From the NCBI GenBank assembly GCA_947630465.1, contig CANRHT010000246.1, forward strand, positions 1 through 5,562: a stretch of DNA of 5,562 nucleotides. Reading direction: 5' to 3'. Source of the DNA: an uncultured Pseudomonadaceae bacterium (GTDB lineage Bacteria > Pseudomonadota > Gammaproteobacteria > Pseudomonadales > Pseudomonadaceae). The notes beneath the pieces were generated by a model that was given only the letters and a program-made list of their open reading frames with translations, did no database searches and was not told the DNA's origin. Positions within the stretch are counted from its first letter, which is position 1. Every line of letters begins with the position of its first letter. Made by a program: the position numbers and the translations under genes. Positions 1 through 5,562 of the stretch are shown piece after piece.

Positions 1-1487
1 TTACCCACACCTACCACTGCTGTTTTAATACTTAAACCGACTGGGTTAGCACCTGTTTTTAGTTTTTCCGCATAGGCGGAGATACACGACCAACTTGAGT
101 TATCTAGGGTACTATTTTCATTGCCAAAGACATTAGTATAGTCTTTGAGTGCACCATTTTTACACATATTGGTACGATAATTGGTGTCCCCTAAGGAACG
201 ACTCATCATCCTTTTCATGTAAAAGTCAATCGAGCCTTGGTTCTGAGAGGCATCACCTATATGTGATAAACCACCCGTGACCACGTAAATCCCTTGGGCA
301 TGACATGATTTTAAGGAAGGATCTTTAACCTGTTTGTTAATTAAATCAGGGGCTTTATAGTTAATACCATCTAATACCTCAGCAGGTGCATAACGATAAC
401 CACTGGTTTTTAAATGTTTTGTGTCATCATTAATTAAGAAGTAACCACGATCCCATGTTAACTGAGCATCATTTTTCTCATTACGGGTATACATGTCATC
501 ATAAGGCTCAAGTTCAGCATCCCACTCACCATCTGCCCAATATGTACATTGACCAAACTCATCCCATTTACCATCCTTATTCCATATATTACCACCACAA
601 TTGGTGAGCGACTTTACTGGACGTGTAAATGATTCTTGAGATTTTCGGTCATTCCACTTAATCCAAGCTGTTTGCATTTCTTTAAAGCCGGCATTGGTGG
701 TCGTGCCCATTAAATATGCTGCCGATTCTGCTAAAGCACTACCAATGGGGACGTTATCGTTTTCGGTAATTTTATCCCATAAACTTTTCTTTTCATCTGT
801 GGTGTCTAAAATACCTTGTACCAATGCTTCGCGCTGCGTCATTTGCTGATTTTTATAAGTGACTTTTGCATCAAGACGACGAGCGGGCACCACTACAGCA
901 GCAGCCTTATCAGCATGCTTACTATTGTCGTCATTACTGACCAAATATGCTGGGAAAATACTCAAGCCTATGACTTTGTCATCACTTAATGGTGTGATGT
1001 CGCGTACTACATCACCATCAAGCAAACCAATCAGTGCAATTTTGGCACGCGTTAAACGGTCATAACATTGGTAGATATTATTTTCACGTCCACTCAACGC
1101 CATATTGCGCGGGATAAAGTCACAGGTTTGCTTAATATAAGCTTCATAAGAGGGGAATTTTTTTCTTAAGAAAAAATTATTAAATTTAATGAAGTCATCG
1201 GTATAGACACAATATTTTGAATCAACCTTACGGTTTTTATTACCAATTAAAAGTTCTTCTGGCTCTTGAACACTCTGTACACAACCATAATAGTCACCGT
1301 TACCATCTTTAAGCGTACCAAATTTTTCACGCATGGTTCGGCTTACATCCAGTGAAATCATAACCGCAGATGAACCTTCGCCACCGCGTTGATAAATATC
1401 ACGATCACTGGCCCATGTGGTATGAGTCATGAGGCCTGTTGTTGCTAATACCATAACAATAGCATTGCTGATTATTGTCTTTTTCAT
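1..1487 (-). CDS. pilY1: Type IV pilus tip protein PilY1 (ComC-like), 3' end missing
   Basis: The first 495 codons of a PilY1-family protein, open to the left edge. Family members usually exceed 1,000 residues, so more than half is missing, including the C-terminal beta-propeller with its calcium site. A Sec signal peptide fits MKKTIISNAIVMVLATTGLM, with likely cleavage at TWA27|SD. The N-terminal von Willebrand A-like domain spans about residues 40-420. It contains VMISLDVSRTM (42-52), RAKIALIGLL (147-156), NVPIGSALAESAAYLMG (245-261) and GIYVVTGGL (399-407). All three metal-site motifs look degenerate (DVSRT; Val before PIGSA; TGG in place of TDG). Nine cysteines and a Trp/Asp-rich stretch (302-322) are present. 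By family, PilY1 is exported, sits on the minor pilin tip complex, and acts in adhesion and pilus extension; A. baylyi ComC is needed for transformation. The ATG at 1487 is preferred over the in-frame ATG at 1502 because GGGAG lies 8 nt upstream and MKK begins the signal peptide. Confidence 0.93.
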   Translation of the reverse strand, partial: MKKTIISNAIVMVLATTGLMTHTTWASDRDIYQRGGEGSSAVMISLDVSRTMREKFGTLKDGNGDYYGCVQSVQEPEELLIGNKNRKVDSKYCVYTDDFIKFNNFFLRKKFPSYEAYIKQTCDFIPRNMALSGRENNIYQCYDRLTRAKIALIGLLDGDVVRDITPLSDDKVIGLSIFPAYLVSNDDNSKHADKAAAVVVPARRLDAKVTYKNQQMTQREALVQGILDTTDEKKSLWDKITENDNVPIGSALAESAAYLMGTTTNAGFKEMQTAWIKWNDRKSQESFTRPVKSLTNCGGNIWNKDGKWDEFGQCTYWADGEWDAELEPYDDMYTRNEKNDAQLTWDRGYFLINDDTKHLKTSGYRYAPAEVLDGINYKAPDLINKQVKDPSLKSCHAQGIYVVTGGLSHIGDASQNQGSIDFYMKRMMSRSLGDTNYRTNMCKNGALKDYTNVFGNENSTLDNSSWSCISAYAEKLKTGANPVGLSIKTAVVGVG

Positions 1488-1495
1488 TGTAAATA

Positions 1496-1500
1496 CTCCC
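1496..1500 (-). promoter_or_regulatory. Ribosome binding site of pilY1
   Basis: GGGAG on the minus strand (1500-1496) lies in the 19-nt pilX-pilY1 gap, 8 nt before the ATG at 1487. An in-frame ATG at 1502 overlaps this motif and has no site of its own, so it is unlikely to be the start. Confidence 0.7.
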
Positions 1501-1506
1501 ATGCTA

Positions 1507-2283
1507 TCAGTTACTTGCCGGCAACTTGTTAAAACCTACCATATAGCTATAATCAGCCACTTGGGTGATATATGGCACGCCTAATTTTTCCAAACACTGT
1601 GAAACTGTTGTTGCAGCAGGACTGTCAATATTTAAAGATAAACTTTGAATGCTGCCACTAAAATGATTTGATAAACAATTTTCAATATCATCCTTATTAG
1701 CCCCACCTACTGAAGGTAAAACAGATGTGGCATAAATGGTGAAACGCTCGTTATTTTGTGTTTTGGCCGAGACAAAATCCGTACCTGTAACATAGTTTGA
1801 GAAGGCTGGTTCTAGCACGCCTGCAGTTGAACGTCTAATCGCCACTTGCGTCAGCACAGCATTACGTTCACTGGTATAAAACAAACTGTTTTTTGGCTTA
1901 CAAAAGCCTCGCTTGCCCAAAGTTGAATTTCTGATGCCTGTTGATGTGAACTCAAGCATGCTGGCTTGATTAATGGTAAACGCGATACCTTGATTCTTTT
2001 TAAAACAAAACACCAACTCTTTATTCAGATTTTCAGCTTGACTAATAAAACCTAAAATCCCATTAGCAGTAGAGAGTTGTTCAAGATCACTGACATCTTC
2101 TAAAGCCAACATGGCAGAGTCAGAGCTTTGTCTTAACAATTCATTAATTTGACTATTGGTTGCAATATTTAATGAGGTCATACTATGACGCACGCCCACC
2201 ACACCAATAATGGTAATAATCACCAACATGATTAACACCACCACTAAAGTTGAACCTTTTTGCTGCACTCGAGAATTTATCAT
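1507..2283 (-). CDS. pilX: Minor type IV pilin PilX
   Basis: A 258-aa PilX-family protein. The leader MINSRVQQKG is cleaved at G10|STLVV, then a hydrophobic helix runs to about residue 31 and ends in GVVGVR. The +5 position is Val15, not Glu. PilX proteins and the type II secretion analogue GspK commonly lack this Glu, which fits a subunit at the very tip that has no partner above it. Four cysteines (93, 128, 203, 230) are visible. The C-terminal part (NCLSNHF at 202-208, CLEKLGVPY at 230-238, then QVADYSY at 241-247) gives one probable disulfide. The protein is longer than the roughly 195-aa P. aeruginosa PilX. The ATG overlaps the pilW TGA (ATGA) and has GGGGAGG seven nt upstream, the strongest ribosome binding site in the operon. 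Together with PilV and PilW it is expected to recruit PilY1, encoded next. Confidence 0.9.
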   Translation of the reverse strand: MINSRVQQKGSTLVVVLIMLVIITIIGVVGVRHSMTSLNIATNSQINELLRQSSDSAMLALEDVSDLEQLSTANGILGFISQAENLNKELVFCFKKNQGIAFTINQASMLEFTSTGIRNSTLGKRGFCKPKNSLFYTSERNAVLTQVAIRRSTAGVLEPAFSNYVTGTDFVSAKTQNNERFTIYATSVLPSVGGANKDDIENCLSNHFSGSIQSLSLNIDSPAATTVSQCLEKLGVPYITQVADYSYMVGFNKLPASN

Positions 2284-3341
2284 CTTAAGTCCTCCCCAAG
2301 AGCATTACGCAAGGCAATGGTTTGTATGAGTACTTGACGTAAGTAATTGTCTTGTGAACCCACCAGTTTCAAGGCGTTTAAATCTAAAATATTAAAACTT
2401 TGATCCGCTTTTATCACTGAACTTGGTACAGCATCTTGAGAGCGGATCACAAGTCCCAATTTCACACTACGAATTTGCGGCAAGTTCGTGGTGAGCGCTT
2501 TATAGTCGCTTAAGGTCATATATCTGAATTTACTGCTCTCGGTATAGTTTCCTTCTGCCACGCCAAGCAAGACCCGAAAGTGATCAACACGACGTAAAAT
2601 AATTTGATTATTCTTATTTAGGCCTATGACATCCACTCTACGGTTTTCAGGTTGAGTTGCTGCATATGCATCTTCCACAGCACCTAACTGATATCGTCCG
2701 GCATCACAATACAGGGCAAGATTTGGATCAGTTTGACCATCAGGTGTAGTCAGATCTGTGACTGGTTTTACAAAATAACGCTGCACGATATACACTTGAT
2801 TGGCAACATCTCGAAGCAGAATTTTTCCGCCTTCACAGTCATAACCTACAACAATTTCTTGCTCGGCTGTATTAAGACCATTGTTGACCTTGCGTAAAAA
2901 AGTTGCATCATCATAAACATTTTGCACAGCTTTATATTGAATGGTCAGCTGATCACTTTTTTGACCCACAAAGTTAGATGTACCAGGCAGCAATGCTGTA
3001 CCTGACATTTCATTTTGTTGTAAACCAGATAAATTAATCGTGCCAGTTCCAGTGGGTGAGGTACCTGTAATATTACTTGCAGACAAAATTATCCCACCTT
3101 GTGCAATCTTTGAATCCAAAACCGGTAAAGATGCACCAAGATTCACTTTACGTAAGTCTTTAGCAACAAAATCAATTCCAAACAGACCATTGTCCTGTAA
3201 GTCACCTAAACCACGCTGCAACGATAAATTTGATTGAGAGGAAATAAACATTTGTATAGCCACAGCCACCAAGATTAATCCGAGTGCTAGGGCAATCATC
3301 AGCTCAAGTAAGCTCAAACCATGTTGATAGAGTTTATTCAT
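2280..3341 (-). CDS. pilW: Minor type IV pilin PilW (ComB-like)
   Basis: A 353-aa PilW-family minor pilin, equivalent to ComB of A. baylyi transformation by family and position. The leader MNKLYQHG is cleaved at G8|LSLLE (+5 Glu at residue 13), followed by a hydrophobic helix to about residue 34. Family landmarks are DCEGG (168-172) and LYCDAG (210-215), probably joined by a Cys169-Cys212 disulfide. Others are VDHFRVLLGV (252-261), IRSVKLGLVIRS (290-301) and the C-terminal IQTIALRN (339-346). A G/T/S-rich loop (92-101, TGTSPTGTGT) looks flexible. The frame is open 63 nt further upstream (first codon at 3404), but that extension would bury the prepilin leader and lies inside pilV. The ATG at 3341 has GGAGG ten nt upstream. 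Length is normal for the family, larger than the other minor pilins. The start shares one base with the pilV stop, and the TGA stop overlaps the pilX ATG by four bases. Confidence 0.93.
   Translation of the reverse strand: MNKLYQHGLSLLELMIALALGLILVAVAIQMFISSQSNLSLQRGLGDLQDNGLFGIDFVAKDLRKVNLGASLPVLDSKIAQGGIILSASNITGTSPTGTGTINLSGLQQNEMSGTALLPGTSNFVGQKSDQLTIQYKAVQNVYDDATFLRKVNNGLNTAEQEIVVGYDCEGGKILLRDVANQVYIVQRYFVKPVTDLTTPDGQTDPNLALYCDAGRYQLGAVEDAYAATQPENRRVDVIGLNKNNQIILRRVDHFRVLLGVAEGNYTESSKFRYMTLSDYKALTTNLPQIRSVKLGLVIRSQDAVPSSVIKADQSFNILDLNALKLVGSQDNYLRQVLIQTIALRNALGEDLR
2291..2297 (-). promoter_or_regulatory. Strong ribosome binding site of pilX
   Basis: GGGGAGG on the minus strand (2297-2291), inside the pilW 3' end, is 7 nt before the pilX ATG at 2283. 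It is the best Shine-Dalgarno match in the operon and may raise PilX output relative to the genes before it. Confidence 0.75.
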
Positions 3342-3880
3342 TATTCGTATGCCTCCATCACAATACAGCGTGAAGCATCTACATAAGTACCACCATTGGT
3401 ACATACATTTTCTTTACTTGGGTCACCGTCTTTAGGTAGCGTTTCATCCCAAGCAATGTAAATACACTGACGTTCCACACCACTACAAGGTTGCATCGCT
3501 ACTTGCATACCTACCTCTTGGGCCTTAGCTTTAATCTCTATGGCATCAACATAAGCGAATTGGTCTTTTGTACAGGTGGATGTATGCGTGCATTCTGTTG
3601 GCATCACAACACCTTCTTCTTCATCATCGGGTTCAGGTGCAGGTTCGGGTGTTTTATAGGTTAGTTGTTCAACATAAATAGGTTGTGCAAATTGATTGGC
3701 TCGAATTTTTTCTGCAACATCACGCGCTATACTCATAGCTTGGGTACGATAATAAGCTTCGTTTGCTGCTTCTAAAGAGCGATATTGCAGTGCCATAAAT
3801 CCCAACACAGCAACTGCTAAAATCAGTGCTGCAACCATCACTTCTATTAAGCCAATACCGCGTTGAGATGAATATGTCAT
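3341..3880 (-). CDS. pilV: Minor type IV pilin PilV
   Basis: A 179-aa minor pilin of the tip/priming complex. The leader MTYSSQRG is cleaved at G8|IGLIE (+5 Glu at residue 13) and followed by a hydrophobic helix to about residue 30. The PilV signature AMSIARDVAEKIRAN lies at 48-62, a CTKDQFAYVDA segment at 103-113, and the strand CIYIAWDE at 139-146. I use the ATG at 3880, which overlaps the fimU TGA as ATGA. It has AAGGGG eight nt upstream, whereas the GTG at 3886 would be only two nt from it. Two oddities stand out: an acidic/proline tract PEPAPEPDDEEE at 78-89, and six cysteines (97, 103, 132, 139, 160, 172), enough for three disulfides. By family knowledge PilV works with PilW, PilX and FimU to start pilus assembly and present PilY1. 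The stop TAA shares one base with the pilW ATG. Confidence 0.92.
   Translation of the reverse strand: MTYSSQRGIGLIEVMVAALILAVAVLGFMALQYRSLEAANEAYYRTQAMSIARDVAEKIRANQFAQPIYVEQLTYKTPEPAPEPDDEEEGVVMPTECTHTSTCTKDQFAYVDAIEIKAKAQEVGMQVAMQPCSGVERQCIYIAWDETLPKDGDPSKENVCTNGGTYVDASRCIVMEAYE
3352..3356 (-). promoter_or_regulatory. Ribosome binding site of pilW
   Basis: GGAGG on the minus strand (3356-3352), within the last codons of pilV, lies 10 nt before the ATG at 3341. It supports the internal methionine that gives a proper prepilin leader over the longer open frame beginning at 3404. Confidence 0.75.
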
Positions 3881-4323
3881 GAACACTGCCCCTTGGTTAT
3901 ATTTTGCACGGTGCCAAAACGGGATAAATGCAACGTCATTGAAAGCTCAGAAGGCGCTGCTTGGTCGCATATTTTTAATTGGGTATCTACGGCCATTTCA
4001 TTGTCAATCTTGATTTGACCAGATCCAGTAAATACGATTGCAGACACCTCAGTTTGGTCACTGGTTTGTCCTTTAGGCATCCAATTTTTATTATGGGTTG
4101 TGTTAAGTGCATCTTTACTGAGATAAACAGTGACGTCTTTTCTTGTTGCTAAGGCAGTTGTACGTGCTTCACTAAGCAACATATTTAACTCCATAACACT
4201 GCTTTCTAAATTATATTTACGTATCATACTGGCAAAAGAAGGTACAGCAAGCGTCGCTAAAATCGCCAAGACGCCAATCGTAATCATTAATTCGACTAAG
4301 GTAAATCCTTGTAATTTACGCAT
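3877..4323 (-). CDS. fimU: Minor type IV pilin FimU (FimT/GspH family)
   Basis: A 148-aa minor pilin and the first gene of the operon. The short leader MRKLQG ends at the PilD cleavage site G6|FTLVE, with the +5 Glu at residue 11. A hydrophobic N-terminal helix follows (about 7-30, ending LAVPSF). The GspH-like globular domain shows the family pattern SEARTTALATRKDVTVYL (51-68) and the FTGSGQIK strand (98-105). Cys119 and Cys147 at the C-terminus probably form the disulfide known in this family. Length is normal for FimU/GspH. The protein would sit in the inner membrane before assembly and link the PilV-PilW-PilX tip complex to the shaft. The ATG start gives a correct prepilin leader but has only a weak Shine-Dalgarno (GGGA, 6 nt upstream). 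A preceding in-frame ATG ends after two codons. Position next to pilV favours fimU over fimT, but older annotations use both names. Confidence 0.9.
   Translation of the reverse strand: MRKLQGFTLVELMITIGVLAILATLAVPSFASMIRKYNLESSVMELNMLLSEARTTALATRKDVTVYLSKDALNTTHNKNWMPKGQTSDQTEVSAIVFTGSGQIKIDNEMAVDTQLKICDQAAPSELSMTLHLSRFGTVQNITKGQCS
3889..3894 (-). promoter_or_regulatory. Ribosome binding site that decides the pilV start
   Basis: AAGGGG on the minus strand (3894-3889) lies inside the end of fimU, 8 nt before the ATG at 3880 and only 2 nt before an in-frame GTG at 3886. The spacing favours the ATG, which also makes the ATGA overlap typical of translational coupling. Confidence 0.75.
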
Positions 4324-4362
4324 TATTTATCCCATAAAAATTCAGCACCTTATCCTGTACTA

Positions 4363-4390
4363 ATTATCGAATAAGCGGCAGAAAATACAA
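4363..4390 (-). promoter_or_regulatory. Candidate sigma-70 promoter of the fimU-pilVWX-pilY1 operon
   Basis: On the minus strand, GATAAT (4368-4363) matches the -10 consensus at five of six bases. TTGTAT (4390-4385), with only the TTG core matching TTGACA, lies 16 bp upstream as a weak -35. Transcription would begin near 4356, giving a leader of about 33 nt before the fimU ATG. A weak -35 would fit a promoter that needs an activator, and repeats lie directly upstream. This is a call by eye in AT-rich DNA where chance matches are common. Confidence 0.4.
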
Positions 4391-4398
4391 ACTCATCA

Positions 4399-4426
4399 CA
4401 GATAAATGGCATAAAAAATCAGATAA
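4399..4426. repeat. Direct heptamer repeat upstream of the pilus promoter
   Basis: CAGATAA occurs at 4399-4405 and again at 4420-4426 (TTATCTG on the minus strand). The copies are 21 bp apart, about two helical turns, so they lie on the same DNA face. The nearer copy is 8 bp upstream of the candidate -35 hexamer. Spacing and position are those of an activator site, for example for a response regulator, but no regulator can be named from the sequence. Confidence 0.35.
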
Positions 4427-4483
4427 GGATGCTACAAAAACCATAAGAAAAATCACATTAAATACATATTTTTTATGATTCAA

Positions 4484-4510
4484 ATTAAACACTTATTTTT
4501 ATTGTTTAAT
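4484..4510. repeat. 8-bp dyad in the ispH-fimU spacer
   Basis: ATTAAACA (4484-4491) and TGTTTAAT (4503-4510) form a perfect 8-bp inverted repeat around an 11-bp AT-rich centre. The half-site centres are 19 bp apart. There is no T-tract on either side and only one G:C pair per arm, so it is a poor terminator. A dimeric regulator site is possible but unproven. Confidence 0.3.
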
Positions 4511-4627
4511 AAAATTTAAAAACACCAACTTATTTAGTCAGGTATTTATTTCATCAGCTTAGATCACAGCACTGAATTAGAAGAATTTTTTATTGTATTT
4601 ACTGGTAATAGACTGCTTTTATTTGCT

Positions 4628-4654
4628 AAAAAAACCAATGCTAAGCATTGGTTT
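4628..4654 (-). terminator. Intrinsic terminator of ispH
   Basis: On the minus strand, 14 nt after the ispH stop, there is a perfect 10-bp stem (AAACCAATGC, loop TTA, GCATTGGTTT) that runs into a tract of seven T's (4634-4628). This is a standard Rho-independent terminator. It should insulate the pilus operon from ispH transcription. Read on the plus strand, the stem is followed by AAATAA, so termination is expected only in the minus direction. Confidence 0.92.
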
Positions 4655-4668
4655 AAATAAGATTAGAT

Positions 4669-5562
4669 TTAAGCTTGCGTAATAGGAATTCTTAATTCTT
4701 TAGGTAAACTAAAGGTAATGCTTTCTTCACGTCCTGCTAACTCTTGTGGAACATGTGCTCCCCAATCTTGCAAACGCTGGATCACCTGCTTAATTAAGAT
4801 TTCTGGCGCAGAAGCGCCTGCTGTCACCCCAATTTTAGCTTGGGCATTAAACCAATTTTTATCAAGTTCATCAGCATTATCAACTAAATAAGCTTGTTTA
4901 CCCATACGCTCTGCTAATTCACGTAAACGGTTAGAATTAGATGAATTAGGTGAACCAACCACTAATACCACATCACATCGAGCAGCCAAATCACGTACCG
5001 CATCTTGGCGATTTTGCGTGGCGTAACAAATATCATCCTTACGTGGACCTTGGATACTTGGGAATTTTTGACGCAAAGCATCAATCACTTTAGCTGTATC
5101 ATCAATCGATAATGTCGTTTGAGTGACAAAAGCCACTTGTTCAGGATTATGCACGACTAAGTTTGCGACATCTTGCTCATCTTCAACCAAATAAATTTCA
5201 CCACCATTTTTCTTGTCATATTGTCCCATAGTCCCTTCAACTTCAGGATGACCTTGGTGACCAATTAAAATGGCTTCAATCCCTTCACGGGCATATTTAG
5301 TGACTTCAATATGCACTTTAGTCACTAAAGGACACGTCGCATCAAAAACCTTTAGACCACGGCGTGTCGCTTCTTGTTGTACTGCTTTAGACACACCATG
5401 AGCACTAAAGATCACAATATTGTCGTCTGGAACTTCGTCTAATTCATCTACAAAAATTGCGCCACGTTGACGTAAATCATCCACCACAAACTTGTTATGT
5501 ACCACTTCGTGGCGCACATAAATAGGGGGATTAAATGACTCTAAAGCACGATTTACAATGGC
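4669..5562 (-). CDS. ispH: 4-hydroxy-3-methylbut-2-enyl diphosphate reductase (IspH/LytB), 5' end missing
   Basis: IspH is a cytoplasmic [4Fe-4S] enzyme that reductively dehydrates HMBPP to IPP and DMAPP, the last step of the MEP isoprenoid pathway. The window holds 297 codons and a TAA stop, and the frame is open to the right edge. Alignment from memory to E. coli IspH puts the first visible residue near residue 20, so about 19 residues are missing, including the first cluster cysteine in the NPRGFCAGV motif. The other two cluster cysteines are visible: DATCPLVTK (fragment residue 77) and [11 protein letters not shown] (179). Substrate-site motifs are RHEVVHN (17-23), GHPEVEGT (104-111), TQTT (147-150), SSNSNRL (207-213) and TAGAS (247-251). 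The GTG at 5517 is internal (the Val of IYVRHE), not the start. The C-terminus ([10 protein letters not shown]) is intact. The gene reads toward the pilus operon but is separated from it by a terminator. Nothing suggests it is inactive. Confidence 0.98.
   Translation of the reverse strand, partial: AIVNRALESFNPPIYVRHEVVHNKFVVDDLRQRGAIFVDELDEVPDDNIVIFSAHGVSKAVQQEATRRGLKVFDATCPLVTKVHIEVTKYAREGIEAILIGHQGHPEVEGTMGQYDKKNGGEIYLVEDEQDVANLVVHNPEQVAFVTQTTLSIDDTAKVIDALRQKFPSIQGPRKDDICYATQNRQDAVRDLAARCDVVLVVGSPNSSNSNRLRELAERMGKQAYLVDNADELDKNWFNAQAKIGVTAGASAPEILIKQVIQRLQDWGAHVPQELAGREESITFSLPKELRIPITQA

Larger units (their letters stand above)
4348..4428. repeat. Inverted GATAAGG/CCTTATC pair flanking the candidate promoter
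   Basis: GATAAGG at 4422-4428 and its exact reverse complement CCTTATC at 4348-4354 bracket the candidate promoter, 74 bp apart. The distal arm overlaps the second copy of the CAGATAA direct repeat, and the proximal arm lies at the expected transcription start. It could be a two-site operator or a coincidence of short words. Confidence 0.25.
4324..4627. other. AT-rich intergenic region between the ispH terminator and fimU
   Basis: About 300 bp with no credible gene on either strand. The only small plus-strand ORF seen (14 codons from about 4475) has no ribosome binding site. The region should hold the promoter and control sites of the minor pilin operon. It contains a candidate promoter (4390-4363), a phased heptamer direct repeat (4399-4426), an inverted GATAAGG pair (4348-4354 and 4422-4428), an 8-bp dyad (4484-4510), and three TGTGAT hexamers on the minus strand (4568-4563, 4457-4452, 4400-4395). 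No obvious sigma-54 promoter (GG-N10-GC type) and no riboswitch-like structure were found by eye. Confidence 0.8.

Noticed and set aside
859..1065. Plus-strand ORF of 68 codons
   Set aside because: It lies wholly within pilY1 on the other strand, has low-complexity Ser/Ala/Arg composition and no ribosome binding site. It is a shadow of the real gene.
3040..3237. Plus-strand ORF of 65 codons
   Set aside because: Antisense to pilW, with no recognisable domain and no start signals.
3342..3404. N-terminal extension of PilW (21 extra codons)
   Set aside because: It would put a non-prepilin sequence with several Cys and Trp before the MNKLYQHG leader and overlaps pilV. The start at 3341 has its own ribosome binding site.
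4130..4363. Plus-strand ORF of 77 codons
   Set aside because: Mostly antisense to the N-terminal half of fimU. Its hydrophobic-looking segments mirror the prepilin helix.
4475..4519. Small plus-strand ORF of 14 codons in the spacer
   Set aside because: No Shine-Dalgarno, and the composition is that of AT-rich non-coding DNA.
5515..5517. GTG as the start of IspH
   Set aside because: Codons upstream to the window edge encode conserved IspH sequence ([13 protein letters not shown]), so the true start lies off the window.
1..5562. A novel defence, mobile or biosynthetic system
   Set aside because: Every gene matches a known family in a known order. There are no terminal inverted repeats, integrases, transposases, CRISPR repeats or tRNA genes, and no visible shift in composition between genes.

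Overview
The window is a chromosomal piece of a gammaproteobacterium, most probably Acinetobacter. The reasons are the AT-rich base composition, an IspH sequence that closely resembles Acinetobacter IspH as I remember it, and a gene order (ispH, then fimU-pilV-pilW-pilX-pilY1) typical of that genus. The species cannot be fixed by eye. All real genes are on the minus strand, so the biological reading order runs from high to low coordinates.

Layout in transcription order. (1) 5562-4669: ispH, the last enzyme of the MEP isoprenoid pathway. Its N-terminus, about 19 residues including the first Fe-S cysteine, lies beyond the window edge. (2) 4654-4628: a clean intrinsic terminator for ispH. (3) About 300 bp of AT-rich non-coding DNA (4324-4627), with a candidate promoter and several short direct and inverted repeats just upstream of the pilus genes. 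(4) 4323-3877 fimU, 3880-3341 pilV, 3341-2280 pilW and 2283-1507 pilX: four minor type IV pilins, each with a class III prepilin signal. The first three junctions overlap by 1-4 bases. (5) 1487-1: pilY1, the large tip adhesin/assembly protein. It follows pilX after a 19-nt gap, runs off the left edge, and is seen only as its first 495 codons.

The five pilus genes form one operon. By family knowledge, FimU, PilV, PilW and PilX build a small priming complex that initiates the type IV pilus and sits at its tip. It carries PilY1, which takes part in adhesion, surface sensing and pilus extension. In Acinetobacter baylyi the corresponding genes (comB for PilW, comC for PilY1) are needed for natural transformation. 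The operon probably continues past position 1, usually with a PilE/ComE/ComF-type pilin.

No mobile element, CRISPR array, RNA gene or unknown system is visible. The locus is well known. The points worth a second look are a PilY1 von Willebrand A domain whose metal-site motifs look degenerate, a PilV with an acidic proline-rich insert and six cysteines, and short phased repeats around the putative operon promoter.
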